From positions 1 through 31,052 of the forward strand of contig JAGYNF010000001.1 in NCBI GenBank assembly GCA_018400215.1: a stretch of DNA of 31,052 nt, written 5' to 3'. Of this stretch, positions 18,301-26,900 are shown piece after piece; the first letter of the stretch is position 1, and every line of letters starts with the position of its first letter. A model generated the notes under the pieces. That model made no database searches and was not told the origin of the DNA. It worked only from the letters and a program-made list of their open reading frames with translations. Made by a program: the position numbers and the translations under genes. The DNA is from Cyanobium sp. M55B138 (GTDB lineage Bacteria; Cyanobacteriota; Cyanobacteriia; PCC-6307; Cyanobiaceae).

Positions 18301-19573
18301 CCAGGGCGCCGATCCGCAGTCCCGCCGCTCCGCCCACGGCAAACGGCAGGCGGCCCCGGCTGCTGAGGAAGCGGCTGCTGAGCTGATCCAACACCAGCGT
18401 CTGGTCCTGCCAGCGCAGCTGGGCCCGCCAACGGTCGAGCAGGGGGTTCTGCGCCTGGCCCAGGCTGCTGCTGAATCTTGGCTGGCTCCAGGGGCCCTCC
18501 AGCCGCAGATCTCCCGCGATCGCACCCCCCAGCAGATCCGTGGGCGTGCCGGGCGCCAGGGGCAGATCCTTGGGCTGCAGCTGCCACTCACCGGCCAGGG
18601 CCAGCTGGGGACCAAGGCGGCCGCGACCGCGCAGCCAGGAACCGCCGATGCTCAGGTCGAGGGCCTGCAGCACAAACTCCTGGTTTCGCCAGGCGCTGCG
18701 CAGGGCCACCTGGCCCGATCGCTCCCCCCAGCGCCAGGCCACCCGCGGCAGCTCCAGCTCGGCGCCCTCACAGCGCAGGCGCAGCGATGGCACCTGCAGG
18801 GCCGGCTGCTGCGCCCCCCCCTTCCAGCTGAGCTGCCGCAGCTGGAGATCCCCCTGGCAATCGGGCTGGTTGCCTCTCCAGGCCAGCTGCACCCGGCCAT
18901 CCAACTGGCCCATGAGTTGGCCGGGCACCGCCAGCCCCCTGGCGAATGGCTCCAGGCCCAGACCGCTACTGCGCAACTGGGCCTGCCAGCGGCCCTCCCG
19001 CCAGTTGCCGCCACCACGCAGCTGCAGCGGCAACGGCCGCGCTGCAGTTGAAGCTGGCCCCAGCTGCAGCTGGCCACTGAGTTGCTGGCGGTGGGGTTGG
19101 AGCGAGCCGCTGGAGAGCACCGCCAGCTTCAGGTCCGTGGCGGCCAGGCGCACCGTTGCCGGCGCCAGCAGCCGCCAACGCAGGTCAAGCCTGGGGGCAG
19201 GCTGGCTGGGGTCGAGCCCTCCCAGGCGCCAAAAGCGGCCCTCGTCGTTGGGGCGCAGATCCACCTCGACCCCCTCCAGGCTGAGTTGCAGCACCGGCAA
19301 CCACAGCCGCAGGCTGCTGAGGGGATCCAGGCTCACCCCCACCGCCTGGATGCGCACGCTGGAGGGATCGCTGGGATGGGGCAGCACCCGGGTGGGTCCC
19401 AGCTGCAGACCCGACCAGCCGATGCCGCGGTAGGCACCCAGCTCCAGGTTGTGCCCCAGCACCGTCCCGAGGCGGCGTTCCAGATCGGGACGCACGCGTG
19501 TGTAGGCCCCGGCCACCAGGCCATCCAGGGAGCGGACGCCCACCACCACGGCGGCTACGCAGCCTCCGGCCAC
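15392..19573 (-). CDS. tamB: TamB-like protein (DUF490), AsmA/RBG-type bridge-like lipid transfer family
   Basis: TamB-like proteins span the periplasm from inner to outer membrane and are implicated in outer-membrane assembly and lipid transport. The 1393-residue protein is dominated by short amphipathic beta-strands rich in Leu, Gly, Gln and Arg, as expected for the long hydrophobic groove. The last ~400 residues resemble the conserved TamB/DUF490 domain (LQLDGQLDLIGQSV-like pattern, LGLIPFLDITLRTRV, RLMALIGG), and the chain ends LQVFFRF with a terminal Phe. The start is uncertain. A GTG at 19573 is the first common start codon, but the frame stays open to 19684 and encodes a hydrophobic TLIPWLVAGG run just before it. 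The membrane anchor may therefore begin upstream at a rare start codon. Confidence 0.88.
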   Translation of the reverse strand: MAGGCVAAVVVGVRSLDGLVAGAYTRVRPDLERRLGTVLGHNLELGAYRGIGWSGLQLGPTRVLPHPSDPSSVRIQAVGVSLDPLSSLRLWLPVLQLSLEGVEVDLRPNDEGRFWRLGGLDPSQPAPRLDLRWRLLAPATVRLAATDLKLAVLSSGSLQPHRQQLSGQLQLGPASTAARPLPLQLRGGGNWREGRWQAQLRSSGLGLEPFARGLAVPGQLMGQLDGRVQLAWRGNQPDCQGDLQLRQLSWKGGAQQPALQVPSLRLRCEGAELELPRVAWRWGERSGQVALRSAWRNQEFVLQALDLSIGGSWLRGRGRLGPQLALAGEWQLQPKDLPLAPGTPTDLLGGAIAGDLRLEGPWSQPRFSSSLGQAQNPLLDRWRAQLRWQDQTLVLDQLSSRFLSSRGRLPFAVGGAAGLRIGALDLNAQLQAFPLSRLSSVLGTQLDGSLNASGTIRGPLSALTPDFGLQLDQLQVGPLLVAEAWQGDWFGDPAGGGRLELRPSRSEGLLQARLDRRWVPVAVTLQRQGGRLSFDGTPRSYRWQAENFPLGGLQLALGPAGRFQPLVGGLSGAGSLDLQPLAFQGQVELEQASVLGVVARRVRLDGSYGDRRYQARGVVEPQSGGELDLDWSGRWQGRYRASLSGRGLDDGLVRQLLEAWPQWNGAVARNLGQATDLGTLLIDTLGGSVDDLLAALNRAHARLLEQRQHQLEQLTPAERLDGLAGLFDLEAELSGPRLADSRLDLAVDGHLWLPGEDRDLALTAEPVQVRVQGPLRQGAGNLSFTGLPLALLALLTPIPAELRGTLAARGRYRLGETRELALELALDGAGLDQTDLSLERGSVSLEGEELLLDLALRAAGADSGIDLAGRVPLDPGQEGLELRLSSRDDGLIFLSRLAQPAIDWQQGSANLQLLVRGSLLQPIANGFLRLQDGQLDLIGQSVADLQATVLFDFEKLFLQEITARVGKEGLLSGSGSLGLVTPQVTAAGEPAQLTISLGALPFDFPRINAVTDGELRVGGSLAALRVGGDLAISRGSINVQPARLATEGEAAPSTTSVVELAEQRWNFQQPLVLYGPDVESEASEQLRALIPNLRLVRFENLQLSLGPELGVGVPGLASFQTEGSLRIDGPFDPSIQARGVVHLKQGRLGLFTTTFSLDPAAPNVAVFTPSLGLIPFLDITLRTRVSDSLNAGGVYSDPTSGASPFTTSVSQLEGQAGAGSFSQLNLVQVYLTVSGPADRLVDSISLRSSPPLPEARLMALIGGNSLAGVVGGGAGAALATVLGQTLLSPILGTLGDAFGQRLSLAIYPAYVNQAVTRSSEQRSQRVPPQLVLATELGFDISERFNVSLLAAPNVDNAPPQANLTFKASELFSVQGSLDTEGAWQTQLQVFFRF

Positions 19574-19693
19574 GAGCCAGGGGATCAGGGTGCGGGAACG
19601 AATGGGAGGGCGGGGGTTGCAGAACGGGGCTGGGGGTGTCCGGAACCGGCCGCCGCCAGGGGAATCGAGGCGACCCAGGACCGCTCACGCCGC

Positions 19694-19702
19694 AATATAA
19701 AG
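19694..19702. promoter_or_regulatory. AT-rich box between tamB and ycf51
   Basis: The run aatataaag is the only strongly AT-rich patch in the divergent gap. It offers TATAAA for the forward ycf51 gene (start 19728) and TATATT for the reverse tamB gene. No convincing -35 box is seen on either strand, as is common in cyanobacteria. Confidence 0.4.
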
Positions 19703-19727
19703 GCCATGATCCGCTGCGTCAGGGCTG

Positions 19728-20195
19728 ATGAGCACCGACCCAATTCTGCTGGTGGCCGGGGAATGGCTCGGCGCCGCCAGTGGTTTTCTGGCGCTGGCCA
19801 CCATTGCGGGCTTTGTGAAGCGCTGGGGTGTGCGCTTCCGCCTGGTGGGCATCACCAGCTTCACGGCCCTGCTGGCGATCTCCTGTCTGGCCTTTGCGGT
19901 GAGCTACCGGCCCCGGGTGGTGGTGGCGGGGGCCGTGGGGGTGCCGCTGGTGTTCGACAACGGGGGCGACCTGGTCGTCGCGGCCACGCAGACCGACCTG
20001 ACCGCAGCGGTGGCCGCCCCCAGCGTGGAACAGGTGGCCCGCAACCTGCGCGGCAATGGCCGTCAAAGCGATGACGCCGTGGTGCGGGTGCGGCTGCGGC
20101 GGGTGGAGACCCTGGAGCCGGGCCTCAGCCGGCCGGTGATCCTGGCCGAGGCCAGGCGCGACCTGGTCACCGGAGAGATCACCGTTGCGCCCTGA
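19728..20195 (+). CDS. ycf51: Ycf51 family protein
   Basis: Ycf51 (DUF2518) is a conserved protein of cyanobacteria and some plastids with no settled function. The 155-residue protein has two hydrophobic segments at about residues 5-28 and 38-60, separated by VKRWGVRFRLVGITSF, and then a soluble C-terminal domain. That domain contains PLVFDNGGDLVVAA, an arginine-rich strand VRVRLRRVETL, and PGLSRPVILAEARRDL, all matching the family as I know it. It is expected in the inner or thylakoid membrane. The ATG at 19728 is the natural start. The stop lies 8 bases inside the following TTG-started gene, so the two are coupled. Confidence 0.85.
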   Translation: MSTDPILLVAGEWLGAASGFLALATIAGFVKRWGVRFRLVGITSFTALLAISCLAFAVSYRPRVVVAGAVGVPLVFDNGGDLVVAATQTDLTAAVAAPSVEQVARNLRGNGRQSDDAVVRVRLRRVETLEPGLSRPVILAEARRDLVTGEITVAP

Positions 20196-20601
20196 GCCCA
20201 CCGGAAGCCCGATCGATCCTTTCCGCTCCCTGCCAGCCCACGCCCAGCGGGAACGGCGGGCGCTGGAGGGCGCTGGCATCCACAACTGGCCCGGCCTGGC
20301 CGCACTGACGGACCAGCAACTGGCCCAGCTGGCGGTGGCTGGCGCAGCCAGTGCCCCCACGCTCCAGCGCCTGCGGGGCCAAGCCAGGCTCGTGGTGGAG
20401 CTGGAGCTGGAACCGCACCAGGCGGCCCTGCTGCTCCATGCCGGTGTTCCCGATGCCCGCAGCCTGGCGGGCGCCAATCCCGAGCAGCTGTGGCGCCAGA
20501 CCGGCCGCCTGCAGAGGCGGCTCACCGGCACGGCGGTGCCGCCCCCCGACCTGGCCAGGGTGCTGGGCTGGATCCAGCGGGCTCGCCGGGCGACAAACTG
20601 A
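20185..20601 (+). CDS. DUF4332-like helix-hairpin-helix protein
   Basis: This 138-residue protein contains two helix-hairpin-helix-like units: RALEGAGIHNWPGLAALTDQ, and later LLLHAGVPDARSLAGANPEQ with WRQTGRLQRRL. The pattern matches DUF4332-type proteins, which are predicted to bind nucleic acid; no activity is known. There is no ATG in the frame before the conserved part. A TTG at 20185 is preceded by GGAGAG at a good distance inside the ycf51 coding sequence, so I take it as the start. The reading frame overlaps ycf51 by 11 bases. No signal peptide is present. Confidence 0.75.
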   Translation: MRPEPTGSPIDPFRSLPAHAQRERRALEGAGIHNWPGLAALTDQQLAQLAVAGAASAPTLQRLRGQARLVVELELEPHQAALLLHAGVPDARSLAGANPEQLWRQTGRLQRRLTGTAVPPPDLARVLGWIQRARRATN

Positions 20602-20670
20602 CCCCAGGGCCAACAGCCGAACAGTCCAGGCCCCTGGAATGAACAAAGCCGAGTTGCGGCCGTAATCCCC

Positions 20671-20994
20671 ATGACTCCTACCCCTGTGCGGCGGCGGCGC
20701 CTCCCCTGGCCCCTGCTGTTGGTTGGGCTCACGGCCCTTGGCACTGCCACTGTTCTCTCCGGCCCGACCCCACCAGCGGCCCAGGCCCAATCCAACCTCC
20801 TGGATGCCGTGAAGCGGGATCCCTCCCGGGCCAAGCGGCTCTGCCAGCAACTGCGCCAGCTCAACCAGCAGGGCATCTCATTCACCAGCAAACAGGCAAC
20901 GCGCCAGATCGCCAGCCAGGAAAATCTCAGCGTGATGGACGCCGAAGTGCTCACCACCTACGTGGTGGGCCTCTACTGCCCTGACGTGCGCTGA
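20671..20994 (+). CDS. Small exported protein of unknown function
   Basis: This 107-residue protein has a clear signal peptide: an Arg-rich start (PVRRRR), the hydrophobic core LPWPLLLVGLTALGTATVL and a cleavage-like AAQAQS near residue 40. The mature part of about 67 residues is helical and carries two Cys residues (RLCQQL and LYCPDVR) that could form a disulfide in the periplasm. I do not recognise the family. The gene follows the DUF4332-like gene by 69 bases. Its TGA stop abuts the GTG start of the next gene (TGAGTG). Confidence 0.75.
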   Translation: MTPTPVRRRRLPWPLLLVGLTALGTATVLSGPTPPAAQAQSNLLDAVKRDPSRAKRLCQQLRQLNQQGISFTSKQATRQIASQENLSVMDAEVLTTYVVGLYCPDVR

Positions 20995-22602
20995 GTGGAC
21001 GCCATCCAGGGATGCGATGCCTGGATGCGCTGCCGTGATGGCACCCGCCTGGTGAGTCGTGTCTGGAAACCGGAGGGACAAGGGCCCTGGCCCGTGCTGC
21101 TGATGCGCCAGCCCTATGGCCGGGCCATCGCCTCCACCCCCACCTATGCCCACCCGAGCTGGTATGCCCAGCACGGCTTCCTGCTGGTGGTGCAGGACGT
21201 GCGCGGCCAGGGAGATTCCGAGGGGGAATTCGGCGGCTTTAGCCAGGAGGCGCGCGACAGCGCCGACACCGTGCGCTGGGCCCGGGCCCTGCCCGATAGC
21301 AATGGTCGACTGGGAACCTATGGCTTCTCCTACCAGGGCTTCACCCAGCTGGTGAGCGATGCCTCGGCCGCCGACGGCCGGCCCGACTGCCTGGCCGTGG
21401 CCATGGCCGGGCTGGATGAACGGTGCCACTGGGCCAGCAGCGGCGGCGCCCACTGGTGGGCCCTGGGCCTGGGCTGGGGCCTGCAGCTGGCCGCGCTGCA
21501 ATGCAGGCGCCGCGGCGATTCCCAGGGCTGGAGCGAGATCCGCCACAGCCTCAGCTCCGGATCCTTTCTCGATGATGGCGCCGAGCTGCTCGCCCGCCAC
21601 GACCCAGGCGGCATGGCCTGGCGCTGGTTGCGGCACGATCCAGCCCGGGCGGAGGACTGGCCCCGCCACGCCGCCCCAGACCTCGGCCAGCGGCCGCTGC
21701 TGCTGCTTGGCGGCTGGCATGACCCCCACCTCGAGGGGGTGTTGGCGCTCTGGCAGCAGGCCCGTTGCCAGGGGGGAAAGCCCCTGCTCCGCATTGGCGC
21801 CTGGACCCACCTCAACTGGGGTGAGGGGGCCGACCAGCTGCATCTGGCCTTTTTCCGTCGCCATCTCCAGGACGTTCCAACCACCCCCGAGCTCACACCA
21901 GACATCGCGGTGCAGGACGAGCGCACGGGCCGCTGGCAGGCCGGATCAACGCCCTGCCGGGGCCCCCAGACCTGGTGGTTGGGGGGCGAGGGCCTGGCCT
22001 GCGGCGGCGGTGGGGCGCTCTGGCCGGCGGAGCCACCACCCCTGGCCGGTGGCCAGCCCCCCCACCAATGGTTGGTGCACGACCCCTGGCGGCCGGTGCC
22101 GGGCCGCGGCGGCCATCTCGACCCGCAGGCCGGCAGTTGCGAGCGGGGCGACCTCGACCAACGCCGCGACGTGGCCTGTTTCACCAGTGGGCCATTGGAA
22201 TTCAGCCTGGAAATGGTGGTGCGGCCCCGGTTGGTGCTGCGGGTGGCCGCCGACCAACCCGGCTTTGACCTGTGCGTCGCCCTCTCACGGCTGGAGCCCT
22301 CGGGCAGCGTGCGACAGCTGAGTGTGGGCATCGAACGCCACCGGGGAACCAGCTGCCTCGTCAGCCAGTGGCGCCAGGTGCACCTGCAACCCCTCTTGCT
22401 TCAGCTCCAGGCCGGCGAGCGACTGCGGCTCTCCCTGGCGGCAGCCGCCTGGCCCCACGTCGCCGTGAATCCCGGCAGTGGCGCCCTGCCCTGGGGGGGC
22501 AGTGGGCCAGACCATCGGGTGATCACCCTCAGGTTCGACCTGGCTGAAGCCAGGTTGGAACTGGAGCCCTTGCTGGATTCTGCGGCAAACTGTGGGGAGT
22601 GA
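20995..22602 (+). CDS. CocE/NonD family serine hydrolase
   Basis: This 535-residue protein belongs to the CocE/X-Pro dipeptidyl-peptidase (S15-type) hydrolases, which cleave ester or amide bonds of varied substrates. The alpha/beta-hydrolase domain has the nucleophile elbow GFSYQG with S112, followed by D243 in GGWHDPHLEG and H272 in WTHLNWG. The spacing resembles that of cocaine esterase. LLVVQDVRGQGDSEGEF is a family hallmark. The C-terminal third is a beta-rich jelly-roll domain typical of the family. It starts with GTG at 20995, directly after the preceding stop. No signal peptide is visible, so it is probably cytoplasmic. The natural substrate is unknown. Confidence 0.9.
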   Translation: MDAIQGCDAWMRCRDGTRLVSRVWKPEGQGPWPVLLMRQPYGRAIASTPTYAHPSWYAQHGFLLVVQDVRGQGDSEGEFGGFSQEARDSADTVRWARALPDSNGRLGTYGFSYQGFTQLVSDASAADGRPDCLAVAMAGLDERCHWASSGGAHWWALGLGWGLQLAALQCRRRGDSQGWSEIRHSLSSGSFLDDGAELLARHDPGGMAWRWLRHDPARAEDWPRHAAPDLGQRPLLLLGGWHDPHLEGVLALWQQARCQGGKPLLRIGAWTHLNWGEGADQLHLAFFRRHLQDVPTTPELTPDIAVQDERTGRWQAGSTPCRGPQTWWLGGEGLACGGGGALWPAEPPPLAGGQPPHQWLVHDPWRPVPGRGGHLDPQAGSCERGDLDQRRDVACFTSGPLEFSLEMVVRPRLVLRVAADQPGFDLCVALSRLEPSGSVRQLSVGIERHRGTSCLVSQWRQVHLQPLLLQLQAGERLRLSLAAAAWPHVAVNPGSGALPWGGSGPDHRVITLRFDLAEARLELEPLLDSAANCGE

Positions 22603-22609
22603 CGACCCC

Positions 22610-23395
22610 ATGCCGATGCCACGCCCCCTTCTGCTGGCCTTTGGTCTGGCCTATGGCTTGGTGACTGGCTTGGTGACTGGCCCGGTGACTGGCCTCAACC
22701 TCGGATTGGGGGGCTTGCCCGCCAGCGCCCAACCCATGCAGCCCAGCCTTGAGGCTGGGGGGGATCGGTTGACCGTGGAGCAGGCCCGGGCGGCGGCGAA
22801 CCGGATTTTGGAGGCCATGCAGAGCCGCGATCCCAACCGGCGTTTCAGCCAGTTCTCCGAGCAGCTCAGGGCGATCAGCAGCCCATCGATGGTGGCGTCA
22901 ACGATGCGCAGCCAACCCCAGCTGCTCAGCTGGACCCTGCTGAGCGTGCGGGGCGGCCTCAACAGCACCACCGTGGAGGCCAGCCTGCAGACCAGCGCCG
23001 GCCCCCGGGATCTGTTCATGGTGCTGAACAGCAAGGGGGAGCTGGATGGCTACCACCTCGATCTCACCGATGAGCAGGCCACCAAGGTGGCCAGCGATTT
23101 TGTGACCGCCCTCAGCGGCGGCCACTTCATCACCGCCCGCAGCTACCTGAGCCTGCCCCTGCAGGAGGAGCTGACGCCTGGGGTCCTTCAGGCCAAGTGG
23201 CAGCAGCTGCAGCGCTACACGGGCACGTTTGTGCGGGTGGGCCGCGCCGTGGCGGCTGAGCACAACGAAGACAGCCAGCTGGTGCTGGTGAACACGGAGT
23301 TCAACCGCATCTCCGACACGCTGTTCGTGGTGCTCAATCAAAACAACGAAATTGTGAGCGTGGATTTCCCCCAAGACCCGATCCGCCCCCGCTGA
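22610..23395 (+). CDS. Exported protein with two DUF3887-like domains
   Basis: This 261-residue protein has a signal peptide ending near ASAQP, then two similar halves of about 95 residues. Each begins with a helix (ANRILEAMQSRD; ASDFVTALSGGH), passes a strand region and ends in a VLN-x-GEL/NEI hairpin (FMVLNSKGELDGYHLD; FVVLNQNNEIVSVDF). This matches DUF3887-type domains, small NTF2-like units often secreted; they have no known activity. The signal peptide contains three 12-bp repeats. I chose the ATG at 22610, ten bases after GGGGAG, which lies at the end of the upstream hydrolase gene. The second ATG at 22616 is also possible. Confidence 0.82.
   Translation: MPMPRPLLLAFGLAYGLVTGLVTGPVTGLNLGLGGLPASAQPMQPSLEAGGDRLTVEQARAAANRILEAMQSRDPNRRFSQFSEQLRAISSPSMVASTMRSQPQLLSWTLLSVRGGLNSTTVEASLQTSAGPRDLFMVLNSKGELDGYHLDLTDEQATKVASDFVTALSGGHFITARSYLSLPLQEELTPGVLQAKWQQLQRYTGTFVRVGRAVAAEHNEDSQLVLVNTEFNRISDTLFVVLNQNNEIVSVDFPQDPIRPR
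22655..22690 (+). repeat. Three tandem 12-bp repeats inside a signal peptide
   Basis: Units at 22655-22666, 22667-22678 and 22679-22690 read ggcttggtgact twice and ggcccggtgact once. They are in frame and encode GLVT, GLVT and GPVT at residues 16-27, the hydrophobic core of the signal peptide. Copy-number change would alter the length of that core. Confidence 0.8.
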
Positions 23396-23477
23396 CCGAC
23401 CGGAGGGATCGACGGAACCCGACAGGCTGAGACGGCGGCATAGGCGCCTAAGCTCCGGCCATCACTGCTGATCTCCG

Positions 23478-25787
23478 ATGGCCGTCCCCTGTCTCGACTG
23501 GATGGTTGGGGACGCCCAGCGGCTGGTGGAGTGCCGTCACGACCACCCCTTTGCCGTTCTGGGCCCCCAGCCCCTGGAGGACGGTGGCTGGGTGGTGCGG
23601 GTGTGGATGCCGGATGCCGATCAGGTGGAGCTGCTCCTGCAGGACCGCACCCTGCCGATGAGTGCCCCCCACCACCCCTGGGTGTTTGAGGCGGAGCTCG
23701 ACGCCAATCCCGGCAGCACCTACCGGGCGCGGGTGCAGCGCGGTGGCATCAGCCACGAAACCCACGACCCCTGGGCCTTCCGCGAGGAATGGATGGGGGA
23801 GCTCGACCGGCTGCTGTTCGCCGAGGGCAACCACCACCACATCTGGCGGCGGATGGGCGCCCACCTCACCGAGCAGCAGGGGGTCGCTGGGGTGATGTTC
23901 TGCCTCTGGGCCCCCAACGCCCTGAGTGTGGCGGTGCTGGGCAACTTCAACGGCTGGGATGGACGGCACCACCCCATGCAGAGCCGCCTGGGGGGCTGCT
24001 GGGAGCTGTTCGTCCCAGGCCTTTCGGCCGGTGAGATCTACAAATACGAAATCCGCAACCAGGACGGCCACTGCTACCCCAAGGCCGACCCCTACGGCTT
24101 CCGCCACGAAATCCGGCCCGCCAACGGCTCGATCGTGCAACCGCTGGGTGGGGCCTTTGCCTGGGCCGACCGGGACTGGATGGCCGAGCGTGACAGCCGC
24201 AATCCCCTGGATCAGCCGATCTCGGTGTACGAGATGCACCTGGGCAGCTGGATGCATGCCAGCGCCGACCAGCCCTACATCGAGCCCGACGGCACGGCGA
24301 GGCCGCCCGTGCCCGCCGCCGACCTGAAGCCAGGGGCCCGGCTGCTCACCTACCCGGAGCTGGCCGATCGGTTGATTCCCTACGTGAAGGCGCGGGGCTT
24401 CACCCATATCGAGCTGATGCCCATCTCCGAGCATCCCTTCGATGGGTCCTGGGGTTACCAGGTCACGGGCTGGTATGCCCCCACCAGCCGCTACGGCAGC
24501 CCAGATGAATTCCGCGCCTTCGTGGATCGCTGCCACAGCGAAGGCATTGGCGTGCTGCTCGACTGGGTGCCGGGCCACTTCCCCAAGGATGCCCACGGCC
24601 TGGCCTTCTTTGATGGTGCCCATCTGTATGAACACGCCGACCCACGCATCGGCGAACACAAGGAGTGGGGCACGCTGATCTTCAACTACAGCCGCAATGA
24701 AGTGCGCAACTTCCTGGTGGCCAACCTGGTGTATTGGTTTGAGGAGTTCCACATCGATGGCATTCGGGTGGACGCGGTGGCCTCGATGCTCTACCGCGAC
24801 TACCTGCGGCCCGATGGCGAGTGGCTAGCCAATGACCATGGCGGCCGTGAAAACACCGAGGCCGTGCACTTCCTGCAACAGGCCAACCACGTGCTGTTTC
24901 AGCATTTTCCAGGTGCTCTCTCGATCGCCGAAGAATCCACCACCTGGCCAATGGTGACCCAGCCCACCAACATCGGCGGCCTGGGCTTCAACCTGAAGTG
25001 GAACATGGGCTGGATGCATGACATGCTCGACTACTTCGAGCTGGATCCGTGGTTCCGGCAGTTCCACCAGAACAACCTAACCTTCTCAATCTGGTACGCC
25101 TATACCGAAAACTTCATGCTGGCCCTCAGCCACGACGAAGTGGTGCACGGCAAGAGCAGCTTGCTGCACAAAATGCCTGGTGATGACTGGCAGAAGTTTG
25201 CCAATGTACGCGCCCTGCTTGCCTACATGTGGACCCATCCCGGCAAGAAGACAATCTTCATGGGCATGGAATTTGGTCAGCGGGCCGAGTGGAATGTCTG
25301 GGATGATATGCAATGGGAGCTTCTTCAATATGACGCCCACCAGGGCCTACAGCGGTTGGTAGACGACCTGAATCAGTTTTATAAATCCGAGCGTGCACTC
25401 TGGGGTGACGACTTCATTGAATATGGATTCCAGTGGGTTGACTGCAACGACAATCGCCACTCGGTGATCAGCTTCATGCGGCGCGAAAGCGCCACGGGGC
25501 GCTGGCTGGTGGTGGTGGCCAACTTCACCCCCCAAAGCCACTCCCACTACCGCGTCGGCGTGCCGGTGGAGGGCTTCTACTCCGAGGTGTTCAACACCGA
25601 TGCCGAGCGCTACGGCGGCAGCAACCTCGGCAACCTGGGCGGCAAGTTCACCGATGCCTGGGCCATGCACGGCTACGACCATTCCATCGATCTCTGTCTG
25701 CCTCCCCTGTCGGTGGTGGTGTTGCAGCGCGACGAGAAGCGCAGCCAGTTGGAGCCCGCCGCCGCCACCCAAGTGCAACCGGGCTGA
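23478..25787 (+). CDS. glgB: 1,4-alpha-glucan branching enzyme
   Basis: GlgB introduces alpha-1,6 branches during glycogen synthesis, the carbon store used at night. The 769-residue protein has an N-terminal region (HPFAVLGPQ), a CBM48 domain ([15 protein letters not shown]) and the GH13 barrel. Catalytic residues are visible: nucleophile D432 in GIRVDAVA, the general acid Glu in IAEEST (485-486), and the transition-state Asp in [12 protein letters not shown]-terminal beta domain ends the chain. Between about 25060 and 25440 the G+C content falls to about 50-55% against about 65% on either side, with T- and A-ending codons, although the frame and motifs remain intact. HemE follows after 54 bases. 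Confidence 0.97.
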   Translation: MAVPCLDWMVGDAQRLVECRHDHPFAVLGPQPLEDGGWVVRVWMPDADQVELLLQDRTLPMSAPHHPWVFEAELDANPGSTYRARVQRGGISHETHDPWAFREEWMGELDRLLFAEGNHHHIWRRMGAHLTEQQGVAGVMFCLWAPNALSVAVLGNFNGWDGRHHPMQSRLGGCWELFVPGLSAGEIYKYEIRNQDGHCYPKADPYGFRHEIRPANGSIVQPLGGAFAWADRDWMAERDSRNPLDQPISVYEMHLGSWMHASADQPYIEPDGTARPPVPAADLKPGARLLTYPELADRLIPYVKARGFTHIELMPISEHPFDGSWGYQVTGWYAPTSRYGSPDEFRAFVDRCHSEGIGVLLDWVPGHFPKDAHGLAFFDGAHLYEHADPRIGEHKEWGTLIFNYSRNEVRNFLVANLVYWFEEFHIDGIRVDAVASMLYRDYLRPDGEWLANDHGGRENTEAVHFLQQANHVLFQHFPGALSIAEESTTWPMVTQPTNIGGLGFNLKWNMGWMHDMLDYFELDPWFRQFHQNNLTFSIWYAYTENFMLALSHDEVVHGKSSLLHKMPGDDWQKFANVRALLAYMWTHPGKKTIFMGMEFGQRAEWNVWDDMQWELLQYDAHQGLQRLVDDLNQFYKSERALWGDDFIEYGFQWVDCNDNRHSVISFMRRESATGRWLVVVANFTPQSHSHYRVGVPVEGFYSEVFNTDAERYGGSNLGNLGGKFTDAWAMHGYDHSIDLCLPPLSVVVLQRDEKRSQLEPAAATQVQPG

Positions 25788-25841
25788 GGGGGACCGCAGT
25801 CCTTCGGTTAGGTTTCCAGATCGCCCTCCCCATCGCATTCC

Positions 25842-26900
25842 ATGGCCGAAACCGCCCCCCTGTTGCTGCGCGCCGCCCGAGGTGAGCAGGTGGAGCGGCC
25901 ACCGGTGTGGATGATGCGCCAGGCCGGGCGCTACATGAAGGTGTATCGCGACCTACGCGACCGCCATCCCGGCTTCCGCGAGCGCTCGGAGAACCCCGAT
26001 CTCTCCTATGAGATCTCGATGCAGCCCTTCCGGGCCTTCCAGCCCGACGGCGTGATCCTCTTCTCCGACATCCTCACGCCCCTGCCGGGCATGGGGATCG
26101 ACTTCGACATCGTCGAGAGCAAGGGCCCCCTGATCCACGACCCGATCCGCACCATGGCCCAGGTGGACGCCCTGCGTGCCCTGCAGCCGGCCGAGTCCAT
26201 GCCCTTTGTGGGTGAGGTGCTCACCCGCCTGCGCCAGTCGGTGGGCAACAAAGCGGCCGTGCTCGGCTTTGTGGGCGCCCCCTGGACCCTGGCCGCCTAT
26301 GTGGTGGAGGGCAAGAGCTCCAAGAACTATGCGGTGATCAAGGCGATGGCCTTCCAGGAGCCGGCCCTGCTGCACAGGCTGCTGGATCACTTCGCTGAAT
26401 CGATCGCCGGCTACCTGCGCTACCAGATCGACTCCGGTGCCCAGGTGGTGCAGATGTTTGATTCCTGGGCCGGCCAGCTCAGCCCCATGGATTACGACAG
26501 CTTCGCCGCGCCCTATCAGAAAAAGGTGGTGGATCTGGTGAAGCAGACCCACCCCGACACCCCCTTCATCCTCTACATCTCCGGCAGTGCCGGCGTACTC
26601 GAACGCATGGCCCGCACCGGTGTCGACATCGTGTCGCTCGACTGGACGGTGGACATGGCCGAAGGGCTGGCCCGCCTGCCCGAGCACGTAGGCGTGCAGG
26701 GCAATGTGGATCCAGGCCTGCTGTTCGGCACCCACGGGGCCATTCAGGCCCGTATCGACGACACCGTGCGCAAGGCCCGCGGCCGCAGGCACATCCTCAA
26801 CCTCGGCCACGGCATCCTGCCCGGCACCCCCGAGGAGAATGGCCAGTTCTTCTTCGAGGCCGGCAAGAGCGTGATGGAACGCCTGGGAGCTACGGCTTGA
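25842..26900 (+). CDS. hemE: Uroporphyrinogen decarboxylase
   Basis: HemE converts uroporphyrinogen III to coproporphyrinogen III in the shared heme and chlorophyll pathway. The 352-residue length is normal. The signature [12 protein letters not shown] places substrate-binding R26 and R30, and the Asp in [14 protein letters not shown] is the expected catalytic-site Asp. The second signature [16 protein letters not shown] and the [10 protein letters not shown] segment are also present. The ATG at 25842 follows a TTAGGTTT stretch that may hold a promoter. The TGA stop overlaps the TTG start of the next gene as TTGA, so the SDR is likely coupled to hemE translation. Confidence 0.97.
   Translation: MAETAPLLLRAARGEQVERPPVWMMRQAGRYMKVYRDLRDRHPGFRERSENPDLSYEISMQPFRAFQPDGVILFSDILTPLPGMGIDFDIVESKGPLIHDPIRTMAQVDALRALQPAESMPFVGEVLTRLRQSVGNKAAVLGFVGAPWTLAAYVVEGKSSKNYAVIKAMAFQEPALLHRLLDHFAESIAGYLRYQIDSGAQVVQMFDSWAGQLSPMDYDSFAAPYQKKVVDLVKQTHPDTPFILYISGSAGVLERMARTGVDIVSLDWTVDMAEGLARLPEHVGVQGNVDPGLLFGTHGAIQARIDDTVRKARGRRHILNLGHGILPGTPEENGQFFFEAGKSVMERLGATA

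Noticed and set aside
16148..19051. A 967-codon open frame on the forward strand opposite tamB
   Set aside because: It is Gln/Ala/Pro/Gly-rich with no domains and mirrors the codon bias of tamB, which has clear homology features. Long antisense frames are expected in GC-rich genes.
23425..23435. The 11-mer ggctgagacgg shared between the thrB and glgB upstream regions
   Set aside because: Many 11-mers recur by chance in 31 kb, and no wider similarity surrounds the two copies.
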